From positions 1 through 23,012 of IMG/VR virus record IMGVR_UViG_3300037264_007292: DNA of 23,012 nucleotides, one strand, 5' to 3'. The notes beneath the pieces were generated by a model that saw only the letters and a program-made list of their open reading frames with translations, was not told the DNA's origin and did not search any database. The DNA comes from a virus. The position numbers and the translations under genes are program-made. The first letter of the stretch is position 1. Every line of letters begins with the position of its first letter. Shown here piece by piece: positions 6,955 through 14,890 of this stretch.

Positions 6955-7590
6955 ATGGCCTACAAAGCCTTCGACGATCGGGAACAAGAGACCACGTCCA
7001 CGCCGCCCCCGCAGGAAGCCGCACAGGTCAGGAACACCACTCGGCCCCACTGGGATGCCCAGACGCCGACGTCGTCAGCACCAGAGAAGAAGACCGCCCC
7101 TCCGTCCGCCGGGAAGCCGAAGAACTTCCACGCCGTCCACTTGGACGATGACGAATATCAGGACTACCTGAAGCACAAGCAGCAGCGGAACGCCTCGCGG
7201 ACGCGCGTGGATGAGGACATCGTCCCCATGAGCAACGTGGGAGGTAAACTGGTGCCCACGGGGCATACTCGACCACAGACGACGATGCCGGTCGACATCG
7301 AGTCGAGCAATCTGAGGGTTGACAGTCGGGGCGGGGCATACAGGCATCGTGAGGACATGACGTCGCACCGGAGAATTTTTGGTGAGGGCGCTCGCGTCAG
7401 TGATCCGGCGACGGATCGGGATAAGCGCGAGTTTGGCAACTTCCTACTGCGCCCTCTGTCATCGTCAGATGACGATCGGGCGATGGCCATGCGGCCTCGT
7501 GCGGCGAATTGGGGCAAGGACATCAACCTGCCTGCGGAATCGATCAAGAAGCCGCCGGTCAAGCCACGTAGCAGCCACGACAAACGCTAA
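6955..7590 (+). CDS. Hypothetical disordered head-region protein
   Basis: This 211-residue protein begins at ATG 6955 two bases after the portal stop, with GGAGGA at 6942-6947. It is polar and low in hydrophobics. Residues 1-60 are Pro/Thr/Lys-rich, a short acidic HLDDDEYQDYLKHKQQR segment is at about 63-80, and the C-terminus is basic (KKPPVKPRSSHDKR). No signal peptide or membrane segment is seen. No family is recognised; such disordered proteins after the portal may act in assembly, but this is inference. Its stop TAA overlaps the next ATG. Confidence 0.72.
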   Translation: MAYKAFDDREQETTSTPPPQEAAQVRNTTRPHWDAQTPTSSAPEKKTAPPSAGKPKNFHAVHLDDDEYQDYLKHKQQRNASRTRVDEDIVPMSNVGGKLVPTGHTRPQTTMPVDIESSNLRVDSRGGAYRHREDMTSHRRIFGEGARVSDPATDRDKREFGNFLLRPLSSSDDDRAMAMRPRAANWGKDINLPAESIKKPPVKPRSSHDKR

Positions 7591-7994
7591 TGTCCCTCAC
7601 CCCTCACTATGCGACGGTCGCGCTGAACGCCAAGGTTGATGCCTTGGCAGCCTTGTTGGATGGGGGCACCCTCCAGTTGTACACCCGACCCCAACCGGCG
7701 TCGGCCGACGTCGCGGTGACGACCCAAATCCGCCTCGCGACTCTCCCACTCCAGGGCGTCGCGTTCACACCCGCCAAGCAGGGGAAGGCGTCCGTGTCCG
7801 CGACCCTCACCGCGTCGGCGGAGGCCGAGGGGACGGTGACGTGGTTTCGCGCGATGACGAAGACCGGGACGCCCGTCCTCGATGGATCCGTCGGCACCGA
7901 GGAGGCGAATCTCATCGTCAGTAGTGCTAAGATAGCTCGCGGGATCGTCATCGAGATTCGCGAGTTTATGTTACAAGAACTCGCCGGTACGTAA
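7590..7994 (+). CDS. Conserved beta-rich phage protein (virion-associated family)
   Basis: This 134-residue protein starts at ATG 7590 within TAATG. It has the recurring pattern of small beta-rich phage proteins: GGTLQLYTRPQPASADVAVT near residues 25-45, LATLPLQGVAF, then GTVTWFRAMTKTGTPVLDGSVGTEEANLIVSS and a closing strand region. Proteins of this pattern are common near structural genes of uncultured phages; their role is not settled and may be decoration or tail-associated. No signal peptide is present. It is the last gene before the modification cassette. Confidence 0.75.
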   Translation: MSLTPHYATVALNAKVDALAALLDGGTLQLYTRPQPASADVAVTTQIRLATLPLQGVAFTPAKQGKASVSATLTASAEAEGTVTWFRAMTKTGTPVLDGSVGTEEANLIVSSAKIARGIVIEIREFMLQELAGT

Positions 7995-8009
7995 CCCGAT
8001 GTGATCGGG
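7995..8009 (+). other. Perfect short hairpin before the modification cassette
   Basis: CCCGAT-GTG-ATCGGG begins directly after the preceding stop codon: a six-base-pair stem with a three-base loop. No T-tract follows, so it is not a classical intrinsic terminator. It may limit 3' decay or modulate readthrough into the glycosyltransferase genes. GAGGAG at 8016-8021 follows, ahead of the next start. Confidence 0.35.
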
Positions 8010-8029
8010 CCTCATCGAGGAGACATGGT

Positions 8030-8926
8030 ATGAGCGTGTCAATCATTATTCCCTGCCGTCACGAGCGCTTCCTCATTCCCACCGTCAATAATCTCCTCAC
8101 GAAAGCCGACGGGGAGATTGAAGTCATCGTCACCCTCGATGGGTACACCGACGCCGAGGTCGCCGCGCTTTACCAGGCGGAAGTCCCCCTGACGACGGAC
8201 AGCCGAGTGACGCTGGTCGTGAAACCTCTCGCGGTGGGCATGCGCGAAGCCATCAATGCGGCGGCCGCGGTCGCCACCGGCGACTATCTGATGAAAATTG
8301 ATGGACACGTCCTCATGGCCCAGGGCTTTGATACCGTGCTCATCGCCGATATCGAACCGAATTGGGTCGTCGTGCCACGCCGGTATGCGCTCGATCCGAT
8401 CGCGTGGTGCATTGCGGCCGATCGCCCGCACATTGACTACCACTATTTGAGTTGGCCGTATATCGACCCGGCCCACGTGGGGTTGCATGGCCGGTGGTGG
8501 CGCGAGCGGCAACACGCCCGGGCCGATGTCCTAGTCGATGACGACATGAGCAGTCAAGGATCGTGTTGGTTCATGCACACGTCGCATTGGACCGATCGCT
8601 TGCAGGGCTTGTCGACCGATGGGTATGGCGATTTCATCCAGGAGTACCAGGAAATCGGCGGGAAAACATGGCTGGGTGGCGGGGCGTGCAAAACGAACAA
8701 GCGCACCTGGTACGCGCACCTCCACAAGGGCAAAACGTACGGCCGTGGTTACAAGGTCAGCCGGTCGAGTTGGGAGCGGGGGGTGCAGTACAGCGCCGAC
8801 CTCTGGATGAATAATCGCTGGCCCGATCGGGTCCATGACATCGATTGGCTCATCGAGAAATTTTGGCCGATTCCAACCTGGCCTGACGACTGGCGCACCC
8901 ACGACTTCTCCGATCTCGTGCGATGA
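8030..8926 (+). CDS. GT2-type glycosyltransferase, copy 1
   Basis: This 298-residue protein has a GT-A fold signature. It opens with SIIIPCRHERFLIPTVNNLL (residues 4-23), the strand VIVTLDGY (32-39), and the metal/nucleotide site DYLMKIDGH (85-93), where DGH stands for the usual DxD. The acceptor half has SSQGSCWFM, WYAHLHKGKTYGRGY and a FWPIPTWPDDW ending. The same landmarks occur in the genes at 12614 and in the N-terminal half at 14883, so the three are paralogs. It would move a sugar from a nucleotide donor to an unknown acceptor in the cytoplasm. ATG 8030 follows GAGGAG at 8016-8021; ATG 8025 is out of frame. Confidence 0.85.
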   Translation: MSVSIIIPCRHERFLIPTVNNLLTKADGEIEVIVTLDGYTDAEVAALYQAEVPLTTDSRVTLVVKPLAVGMREAINAAAAVATGDYLMKIDGHVLMAQGFDTVLIADIEPNWVVVPRRYALDPIAWCIAADRPHIDYHYLSWPYIDPAHVGLHGRWWRERQHARADVLVDDDMSSQGSCWFMHTSHWTDRLQGLSTDGYGDFIQEYQEIGGKTWLGGGACKTNKRTWYAHLHKGKTYGRGYKVSRSSWERGVQYSADLWMNNRWPDRVHDIDWLIEKFWPIPTWPDDWRTHDFSDLVR

Positions 8927-9189
8927 CGACCTCCGTCCTCGTCTCCAGTGACGCCCACACCGAAACCCTGGCGATGTCGCAACTCGCCGTCCTCCACGCC
9001 AGACTGGATCTCCAGCAACTGGTGGCGATCTGTACGGGCTATTGGCCGCGGACCGCCTTCCCCGAGGACGACCGCCTCGTGATCCTCCACACCGGGACGG
9101 TGTGGACCGAGGCCGAGATCTGGCGCGCGTTTACCATCCTGGCCACCGGTCACCACGGTGTCCGCTATGCAGAGTGGATCACACAATGA
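8923..9189 (+). CDS. Hypothetical small cassette protein
   Basis: This 88-residue protein overlaps the preceding stop (ATGA) and its own stop overlaps the next start (ATGA). It is soluble-looking and mildly acidic, with strands and helices (MSQLAVLHARLDLQQLVAICTGYWP, then DDRLVILHTGTVWTEAEIWRAFTILATG). No motif or family is recognised. Tight coupling on both sides places it functionally with the glycosyltransferase and the methyltransferase. Confidence 0.7.
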   Translation: MTTSVLVSSDAHTETLAMSQLAVLHARLDLQQLVAICTGYWPRTAFPEDDRLVILHTGTVWTEAEIWRAFTILATGHHGVRYAEWITQ

Positions 9190-9818
9190 CGACATACGAC
9201 CTCTTTCACCAGACGCTGAATCCCACCGCTAAACCCTCGCCCGTGATCCTCAACCAGTTTGGGCGAACCGACCTGATCCGTCTGCTCAATCAGGCCGCGC
9301 TGACCAAAGGGGTGGAAGTCGGCGTGGCCGATGGTCGACACGCGCTCTTACTGTGTCACGGCATTGCCGGCTTGGAACTCATCGGCGTCGACCCGTGGAT
9401 CCGCTACAAAGGCAACTCCCGTGGTGGCGGGCAGGAGCAGCAGTCGGGCAATCTGGAAAAGGCGAAAGCGCGACTGGCTGGATTCGGCGTCAAATTGCGC
9501 CAGGCCAAGAGCATGGACGCGGTGAAAGATGTTGAGATGGAAAGTCTCGACTTCTGCTATATCGACGGGAACCATACGTTTGACTACGTCATGATGGACA
9601 TTCTGGAATGGGCCAAGCGAGTGCGACAGGATGGCGTCATTGCTGGTCACGACTTCTATGAGTTTGGCCATGAGGCGCACAACTGGGCTGGGGTTCAAGA
9701 GGCCGTCGTGGCGTACACCACGGCGCATCACGTGACGGAGTGGTTCGTGACCGAAGAGCGGGAACCCACGTGGTTCTTCGTGAAAGAGGCGGAGAAGTTC
9801 CCGCATCGAGGCTGGTAG
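9186..9818 (+). CDS. Class I SAM-dependent methyltransferase (Methyltransf_24-like)
   Basis: This 210-residue enzyme has the Rossmann SAM site at residues 42-50 (GVEVGVADG), followed by LELIGVDPW (63-71). The acidic post-motif is LDFCYIDGNHTFDYVMMDILEWAKRV (121-146), then QDGVIAGHDFYEF (148-160). The IDGxHxxxxVxxD...GGxxxGHDF style is that of Methyltransf_24, often found in glycan biosynthesis and in phage genomes. The likely substrate is a sugar made by the neighbouring transferases, which is inferred from context. Starts and stops overlap both neighbours (ATGA on the left, TAGTG on the right). Confidence 0.85.
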   Translation: MTTYDLFHQTLNPTAKPSPVILNQFGRTDLIRLLNQAALTKGVEVGVADGRHALLLCHGIAGLELIGVDPWIRYKGNSRGGGQEQQSGNLEKAKARLAGFGVKLRQAKSMDAVKDVEMESLDFCYIDGNHTFDYVMMDILEWAKRVRQDGVIAGHDFYEFGHEAHNWAGVQEAVVAYTTAHHVTEWFVTEEREPTWFFVKEAEKFPHRGW

Positions 9819-10117
9819 TGGAGAATTCAACAACGCTGAAGCCGGTGATTGAGTGGCGAGCGGTCGTGGTGGGGGATATCTACGATTCCCGGTGTACGAT
9901 GCCGGTGTCAAGCGAACTACAGATGTGCTTGGACATGATCATGCGAGGGCCGATCAATCTCGCCATGTTGATCGGGGTGCTCGAAGAAGTTCGTGACGAT
10001 GCTCGTGCCAGAGAATCGTATCGTGCGGGATCGACGTGTCCCTCGTGTGGGATGGTGCATTCTCATATGAGCTGGTGTTCATTGGCGACATCTGGGCTCA
10101 CGATAGGAGGGACATGA
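9818..10117 (+). CDS. Small hypothetical protein with Cys/His cluster
   Basis: A 99-residue frame starts at GTG 9818 inside TAGTG and ends as ATGA with the next gene. A helical middle (SSELQMCLDMIMRGPINLAMLIGVLEEVRDDARARESYR) is followed by CPSCGMVHSHMSWC, a CxxC-x4-H-x-H pattern that could bind zinc. The overlaps on both sides support translation. The function is unknown. Confidence 0.55.
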   Translation: MENSTTLKPVIEWRAVVVGDIYDSRCTMPVSSELQMCLDMIMRGPINLAMLIGVLEEVRDDARARESYRAGSTCPSCGMVHSHMSWCSLATSGLTIGGT

Positions 10118-11007
10118 AGGTCTATGTCCAACCCCAACCGCATCAGTCTCGTGGTCTCGCCCGTATCGGTGACGCCGTGGCCCGCTACGTTCCAGCCGGC
10201 GTCGATGTCGTCACCGACGATGCCCAGGCCGAGCTCATCGTCCTCCACGTCATCGGGCGGATCGGCCACGTGACCCGACGCATTGCCCAACTGAAGGCCG
10301 AAGGCCGGCGCTACGCGATCATCCAATACGCCCTGCGGTCGACCAAGGCCAGCCACACGCGCGACTGGGCTCCGCTCTGGCGCGATGCCGCGGCCGTGTG
10401 GTGCTCCTACGATTTGGCGGCCGCACTGGAGGTCGATGGCTTCGGTGCCCACGACATTAGGGGGATGCCGTTCTACTACGCCCCCTATGGGGCCGATGAC
10501 ACGATCTTCACCCCCCAGGTCCAGCCGCATCCGCGCCCCTTCCTGGCCTGTACGACCGGGTTCTCCTGGATGACCGAGAGTGTGCGCGAGGTGGCCTTGG
10601 CAGCACAGGTACGCGGCGGAAAGGTCTTCCATCTCGGCCCAGATCTCGGGCGGGAGTGGCTCACGTGTGCCATGAATATCGACGACCAGACGCTCGCGAC
10701 TTACTACCGCCAGTGCCAGTGGGTCTCGGGGCTGCGGCGGACGGAAGGGTTCGAGATGCCGGCCGTCGAAGGGCTCCTGTGCGGCGCTCGGCCGATTCTG
10801 TTCGACGTCCCCCACTACACGCACTGGTATGGCAGCCTCGCGCGCTACGTGCCCGAACGGGCGTTCCGGGCCGACATCGTGACGGATCTCATCTACGTGT
10901 TCGGGTTGCGGGTGCCCACGGTGACGACGGCCGAGCGGGCCGACGCGGTGAAGCGGTTCCATTGGCCGACGTTGGTGGGGCAATTCTGGAAGCAGGTGCT
11001 GGCATGA
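10114..11007 (+). CDS. GT-B type glycosyltransferase (GT4-like)
   Basis: This 297-residue protein begins at ATG 10114 with GGAGG at 10106-10110, overlapping the previous stop. An in-frame ATG at 10036 exists but lacks this ribosome site. The N-terminal half has strand-helix units, and the C-terminal half carries the donor-site signature RRTEGFEMPAVEGLLCGARPI, an EX7E motif typical of GT4-like transferases. At under 300 residues it is shorter than standard GT4 enzymes (about 350-400). It differs in fold from the GT-A enzymes in the same cassette, so it probably adds a different linkage. Donor and acceptor are unknown. Confidence 0.8.
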   Translation: MKVYVQPQPHQSRGLARIGDAVARYVPAGVDVVTDDAQAELIVLHVIGRIGHVTRRIAQLKAEGRRYAIIQYALRSTKASHTRDWAPLWRDAAAVWCSYDLAAALEVDGFGAHDIRGMPFYYAPYGADDTIFTPQVQPHPRPFLACTTGFSWMTESVREVALAAQVRGGKVFHLGPDLGREWLTCAMNIDDQTLATYYRQCQWVSGLRRTEGFEMPAVEGLLCGARPILFDVPHYTHWYGSLARYVPERAFRADIVTDLIYVFGLRVPTVTTAERADAVKRFHWPTLVGQFWKQVLA

Positions 11008-12617
11008 GTTCCCCGTATTCCGCCATGAAGTTCTACGCCCACCAAGACCGGCTGGCGATGCTGCGGGTCGGCCAACACGTGGCGCCGCTGCATGTGCAGC
11101 TCATCGTGTCAGATTTGTGCCAACAAAACTGCGGGTTCTGCATGGCAGTTGGTACAATGGTCTCTACGCCATCAGGGGACAGGCGTATAGAGGAGATCAA
11201 AGGTGGCGACACCATTTACGGACCCGACGGGCAAGCAACGAGGACGCGGGAGACTTCGGTACGCGACGTGGAGGAAGTGGTTGAACTTGTCGCCGGAGGT
11301 TGTCGCATCGTTGCCTCCCCTGAACACCCGGTACTGACGCAGGATGGCTGGAAGGAAATCGGTCGAATCCACACAGGGGATTCCGCCGTTGTGCGAGTGC
11401 GGATGCGGGAAACCTGTTGTAGCGTCACGCGTGCAGGTGTTGGTGGTCTGGAAGCGGGACCACCGATGCCGCATTCCGAACGCGCTACTTGCGGCGATTC
11501 AGGACTTCGTATCGCAGGACTCGCGTTGGAGCGGGGCTTGGAATTACGACCAGTTACTTCGGTACGACGTATCCACGGACCTGTTCGCGTCTACAACGTA
11601 AGCTGCGACCCCGTTGAGGCGTTCGAGGCCAACGGCATCGTCGTCCACAACTGTGCGTATCGCCAAGAGGGCTACACCACGAATACCCTCTTCGGCGTCG
11701 AGGAAGCGGGGCGCCGGAACAACAATCCGAACCGGCAGATCCCCACCGATAAGGTCATCGAGATCCTCAGTGATTGTGCCCGTCTTGGCGTCAAAGCGAT
11801 TCAGTTCACCGGGGGCGGCGAGCCGTGCCTCCACAAAGACCTCGACCGCTTCCTGCGGTATGGCGAGGCGTGCGCCTTCGATCTGGCGCTGGTCACGAAT
11901 GGGGTGGCCGTCACGCCGGCGATTCTCGAGCCCCTCCTGGCGGGCGGGGACAACTGGGTGCGGTTCTCGATTGACGCCGGCACGGCGGAGACCTATTGCG
12001 CCATGCGTCGGGCGCCACGCCAGCATTGGACCCAGGTCTTCAACCATATCGGGATGGCCGTGAAGATGCGCGATGACACGCCGAGGGCTCGGCTCGTCAT
12101 TGGCGTCGGGTTCGTCGTGACCAAGGAAAATTGGAGAGAAGTCGTCCAGGCGACCCAACTCGCCAAGGATCTCTGTGTCGACAACATCCGCATCAGCGCC
12201 GTCTTCCAATCAGACGATGCGGACTACTTCAAGGACTTCCATGTCGACGCCGCGCACGCCTGCGCGCAGGCCGAACAGCTCGCGACTGAGACATTTCAGG
12301 TGATCAACATGTTCGGCGACCGCCTCAGCGATCTCGAGCTCGCGCATCCCGACTACACCGCCTGCGGCGTGCAGCGCCTCACGACCTATATCGGTGGCGA
12401 CCAAAGCGTCTACCGCTGTTGCAACTTGGCCTATCACCCCCGTGGGTTCCTGGGGTCGCTCATCGACCGGCGCTTCTACGATCTCTGGAAGGATACCCAG
12501 ACGCACAAGGACTTTGATGCCTTCGACGCGCACGGGTGTCCGCGCTGCCAGTTCAACGAGAAGAACCGCGTCATGGCCGAGGCGATCAAGCCGATCAAAA
12601 ACGTGAACTTCGTATGA
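11004..12617 (+). CDS. Radical SAM enzyme interrupted by an intein
   Basis: The precursor is 537 residues and the spliced enzyme would be 366. Residues 39-46 give C-x3-C-x2-C, the [4Fe-4S]/SAM motif. The third cysteine is also residue 1 of an intein (46-216) ending in VVHN, and the C-extein starts with Cys217, which restores CxxxCxxCAYR on splicing. Downstream are FTGGGEPCLHKDLD (the GGEP SAM motif), LVTNG, and a Cys-rich end (CGVQ..., RCCNL, CPRC) like a SPASM or twitch auxiliary cluster domain. The reaction is unknown; sugar or peptide modification fits the cassette. The start overlaps the GT-B stop (ATGA) and the end overlaps the next GT2 start. Confidence 0.9.
   Translation: MSSPYSAMKFYAHQDRLAMLRVGQHVAPLHVQLIVSDLCQQNCGFCMAVGTMVSTPSGDRRIEEIKGGDTIYGPDGQATRTRETSVRDVEEVVELVAGGCRIVASPEHPVLTQDGWKEIGRIHTGDSAVVRVRMRETCCSVTRAGVGGLEAGPPMPHSERATCGDSGLRIAGLALERGLELRPVTSVRRIHGPVRVYNVSCDPVEAFEANGIVVHNCAYRQEGYTTNTLFGVEEAGRRNNNPNRQIPTDKVIEILSDCARLGVKAIQFTGGGEPCLHKDLDRFLRYGEACAFDLALVTNGVAVTPAILEPLLAGGDNWVRFSIDAGTAETYCAMRRAPRQHWTQVFNHIGMAVKMRDDTPRARLVIGVGFVVTKENWREVVQATQLAKDLCVDNIRISAVFQSDDADYFKDFHVDAAHACAQAEQLATETFQVINMFGDRLSDLELAHPDYTACGVQRLTTYIGGDQSVYRCCNLAYHPRGFLGSLIDRRFYDLWKDTQTHKDFDAFDAHGCPRCQFNEKNRVMAEAIKPIKNVNFV
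11139..11651 (+). mobile_element. Mini-intein (171 aa) in the radical SAM cluster motif
   Basis: The Hint splicing domain runs from Cys46 to Asn216 of the precursor. Block A reads CMAVGTMVSTPSGDRRIEEI; block B is GGCRIVASPEHPVLT with His108 (SPEH where TxxH is usual); blocks F and G read RVYNVSCDPVEAFEANGIVVHN with the penultimate His and terminal Asn. The +1 residue is Cys. All residues for class 1 splicing are therefore present. There is no in-frame homing endonuclease; a linker of about 70 residues joins block B to block F. Integration at a catalytic cysteine is typical of inteins, which favour conserved active sites. Confidence 0.9.
11344..11601 (+). pseudogene. Possible out-of-frame homing endonuclease remnant inside the intein
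   Basis: In the +1 frame relative to the intein an 85-codon frame encodes GIPPLCECGCGKPV at about residues 12-25, then a basic VVWKRDHRCR segment and later DSRWSGAWNYD. A CECGCGxPV knuckle followed by an RGH-like basic strand is a familiar opening of phage HNH endonucleases, and WxGA resembles a second element of such proteins. No HNH catalytic motif follows. I read it as a possible frameshifted and deleted endonuclease between Hint blocks B and F, but chance overlap in a GC-rich frame is a real alternative. Confidence 0.25.
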
Positions 12618-13474
12618 CGCCGGTCGTCAGCGTCCTGATTCCGTCTCGGGAGGAAGTCTTCCTCGATCGGACGATCGCGGACGTGCTCGCGAAGGCCGTC
12701 CTGCCGATCGAAATCATTGTCATCCTGGATGGGTACGCCCCTACCCTCTCGGTGATCGACCCCCGCGTGACCTATGTGACGTACCCCACACCCGTGGGGA
12801 TGCGCACCGCCCTGGCGACAGCCTCCAAGGCCGCCCGCGGCGACTTTCTCATGAAATTGGATGCCCACTGTCTCGTCCAACAGGGTCTCGACCAGGTACT
12901 CGCCAACGCCTGTGGTCCGCAGACGATCGTGATCCCCCGTCGCTATCGGTTGAATGAAGAGGCCTGGACGCCGAGGCTGGAGGAGGGGCCGGTCGACTAC
13001 GAGTATTTTATTTGGCCGAAGAAGTTTGATCCACCAGGCTTGCACGGGTTTCACTGGGTCGATCGCACGCAGCGTCGGCTGGCGATCACAGTCGATCCGA
13101 CCCTCACCTTTCAGGGATCGTGTTGGTTCATGCCGGCGGAACATTTTCGCGCGCATCGGTTTCTCGAGGATCCCGGCTATCAGGGTCTCCCGCAACAGGA
13201 AGCGGAGGAACTGGGCCTCACGACCTGGACACAGGGCGGTCGGGTGATGGTCGTCAAAGATACGTGGTATGCCCATCTGTTTAAGGGAAAAAAACATGGC
13301 CGCGGCTATCGGATCGACAAGGACGTGTCCGACGCCTGTTATCGCTATTCGTTCGAGACTTGGGTGTACCAGCATCGACCGGCCTTCAAGGCCGTGATCG
13401 AACAGTTTTGGCCGATTCCGGGTTGGCCGGACAACTGGGAAGAGAAACTCGATGATCTGAAAGGCCCCCGATGA
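12614..13474 (+). CDS. GT2-type glycosyltransferase, copy 2
   Basis: This 286-residue GT-A enzyme is paralogous to the one at 8030. Landmarks are VSVLIPSREEVFLDRTIADVL (5-25), IIVILDGY (34-41), GDFLMKLDAHC (76-86, DAH as the DxD-type site), TFQGSCWFM, WYAHLFKGKKHGRGYRI and FWPIPGWPDNW. It lacks the zinc ribbon of the 14883 paralog. ATG 12614 overlaps the radical SAM stop, and its own stop overlaps the next gene, so enzyme amounts are probably coupled. Donor and acceptor are unknown. Confidence 0.86.
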   Translation: MTPVVSVLIPSREEVFLDRTIADVLAKAVLPIEIIVILDGYAPTLSVIDPRVTYVTYPTPVGMRTALATASKAARGDFLMKLDAHCLVQQGLDQVLANACGPQTIVIPRRYRLNEEAWTPRLEEGPVDYEYFIWPKKFDPPGLHGFHWVDRTQRRLAITVDPTLTFQGSCWFMPAEHFRAHRFLEDPGYQGLPQQEAEELGLTTWTQGGRVMVVKDTWYAHLFKGKKHGRGYRIDKDVSDACYRYSFETWVYQHRPAFKAVIEQFWPIPGWPDNWEEKLDDLKGPR

Positions 13475-14193
13475 CGCCGCTGGCGTCGATCATCATCGCC
13501 ACGTATAACCGGCCCGCGGTACTCGACCGCACCCTCCGCAGTATCGTGCGGCAAGTGGTGCCGTTCCCGTACGAGGTCATTGTGGTGGATGACGGGTCGG
13601 ACGATCCCCAAGCCGTATCCGTCGTTGTGGCGCAGTATGGATTCCCCCCAAGTGTATCGCTGGCCCCGACCCGGTACCGGAATCCCGCGGTCGCGCGCAA
13701 TGTGTCCGTGCAGCGGTCCATGGGGTCGATTCTGATCCTCCAGTCGGACGACGTGGAGCATGACGGTCAAGCCATCACCACCCTCGTCTCTCGCCTGCAA
13801 GAAGATCACGATACGTGTGTCCTGGCGACGGTCACGAACGTCGACGCCGAGGGCCGGCCTCTCGATCTCTATACCGGTCCGCACAAACGGCGACTCCTGT
13901 TCTTTCTGGGCGCCGTCCGTCGTGAGCATTTTCTCGCCGTCGGCGGATTCGACGAGTCGTTCATTGAGCCCGGCTACGAGGATAAGTGGTTTGGCACGTG
14001 TCTCGAGCGCATCGGGGTGCAGCCCTGTTTCCTGAATGATGTGCACGGCCGGCATCGGGACCATCCACGCCCCGACAACAGTAAAAGTCCGGTGTCTAAA
14101 AAAGTGTACCGCGATCATGTCACACATGCGGAACAGGTGGGCGGCTGTTGGCGTGCCTGGTCCAGTCCCTTCGTGGCGCCCCATGCCTGCTGA
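13471..14193 (+). CDS. GT2-type glycosyltransferase, canonical type
   Basis: This 240-residue protein is a classic family-2 type enzyme: ASIIIATYNRPAVLDRTLRSI (5-25), EVIVVDDGSDD (35-45), NPAVARNVSV (71-80), the metal site LQSDDVEHD (90-98), and GGFDESFIEPGYEDKWFGTCLERIG in the C-terminal half, where galactosyltransferase-like enzymes carry GGFDE..GxED. It ends in a basic HGRHRDH segment and a variable tail. It is distinct from the DAHC-type paralogs. The start overlaps the previous stop (ATGA), and the tail overlaps the next gene by 11 bases. Confidence 0.87.
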   Translation: MTPLASIIIATYNRPAVLDRTLRSIVRQVVPFPYEVIVVDDGSDDPQAVSVVVAQYGFPPSVSLAPTRYRNPAVARNVSVQRSMGSILILQSDDVEHDGQAITTLVSRLQEDHDTCVLATVTNVDAEGRPLDLYTGPHKRRLLFFLGAVRREHFLAVGGFDESFIEPGYEDKWFGTCLERIGVQPCFLNDVHGRHRDHPRPDNSKSPVSKKVYRDHVTHAEQVGGCWRAWSSPFVAPHAC

Positions 14194-14890
14194 CCTCACG
14201 CTGCTGTACTACTCGTGCAACGTGATTCCAGAGGGGTTCGCGACCCGCGTCCGCGCGCATTTATTGTCGATCAAAGACCCCGCTTGGCCGATCGTCAGTG
14301 TGACGCATGAGCCGATCGACTTCGGCCGCAATATCGTCGTGGGACAAACCTTAGGCCGCTCGGTCTGGGCGATCTATCAACAAATCGCCATCGGGGCCGC
14401 CGTCATCGAGACGCCCTATGTGGCCTGTGTCGAAGACGACAGCCTGTACACCCCGGCCCATTTCGAGACGCGCCCGAACCCCGGGGAATTCACGTACAAC
14501 ATCAGCCGGCTCTGGCTCGAACAGGACACGTTTCGGTATCGTCGCCGGACGGGCATGTTTACGTGCATTACCGAGACACAGGCGCTTCGAGACGATCTCG
14601 CCAGACGTCACGCCAAGTACCCCACCTGTGTCTGGCACAAAAAGGATCGGGATACCGTGCCGGCGCCCGCCTGGTTCAAGTACTACGGCGAACCCGGCCG
14701 GTGTAATACGCTCCTTAAACTCCCGCCCGTGCCCTGGTCCTATGTCGAGACGCCAGACGCGCCACCCGTCACGGTCAATCACTTCACCAGCCTGGGCGGG
14801 AAGCGGCGAACCGAAATGGGCGATACGCTGTTTGTGGACCATCCCTATTGGGGTTCGGCCCCCGACTTGTGGAGACAGGTTCATGGCTGA
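14183..14890 (+). CDS. Glycosyltransferase-like protein with EDD motif
   Basis: This 235-residue protein begins at ATG 14183. It has a GT-A-like layout: DLTLLYYSCNVIP (4-16), WPIVSVTHEPIDFG, IYQQIAIGAAVIETPYVACVEDDSLYTPAHF (64-94) with an acidic EDD at 84-86 that probably binds the metal, then NISRLW and a late VNHFTSLGGKRR. Its EDDSLYTPAHF segment matches EHDVLYSASHF in the C-terminal half of the next protein, so the two are homologous: one standalone and one fused. Enzymatic activity is inferred from this motif only. Confidence 0.7.
   Translation: MPADLTLLYYSCNVIPEGFATRVRAHLLSIKDPAWPIVSVTHEPIDFGRNIVVGQTLGRSVWAIYQQIAIGAAVIETPYVACVEDDSLYTPAHFETRPNPGEFTYNISRLWLEQDTFRYRRRTGMFTCITETQALRDDLARRHAKYPTCVWHKKDRDTVPAPAWFKYYGEPGRCNTLLKLPPVPWSYVETPDAPPVTVNHFTSLGGKRRTEMGDTLFVDHPYWGSAPDLWRQVHG

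Noticed and set aside
7995-8009. Intrinsic terminator
   Set aside because: A six-pair stem without a following T-tract is too weak to call as a terminator.
11344-11601. Free-standing 85-residue gene within the intein
   Set aside because: There is no ribosome site at ATG 11344, no HNH catalytic motif, and the region is already coding for the intein; kept only as a possible remnant.
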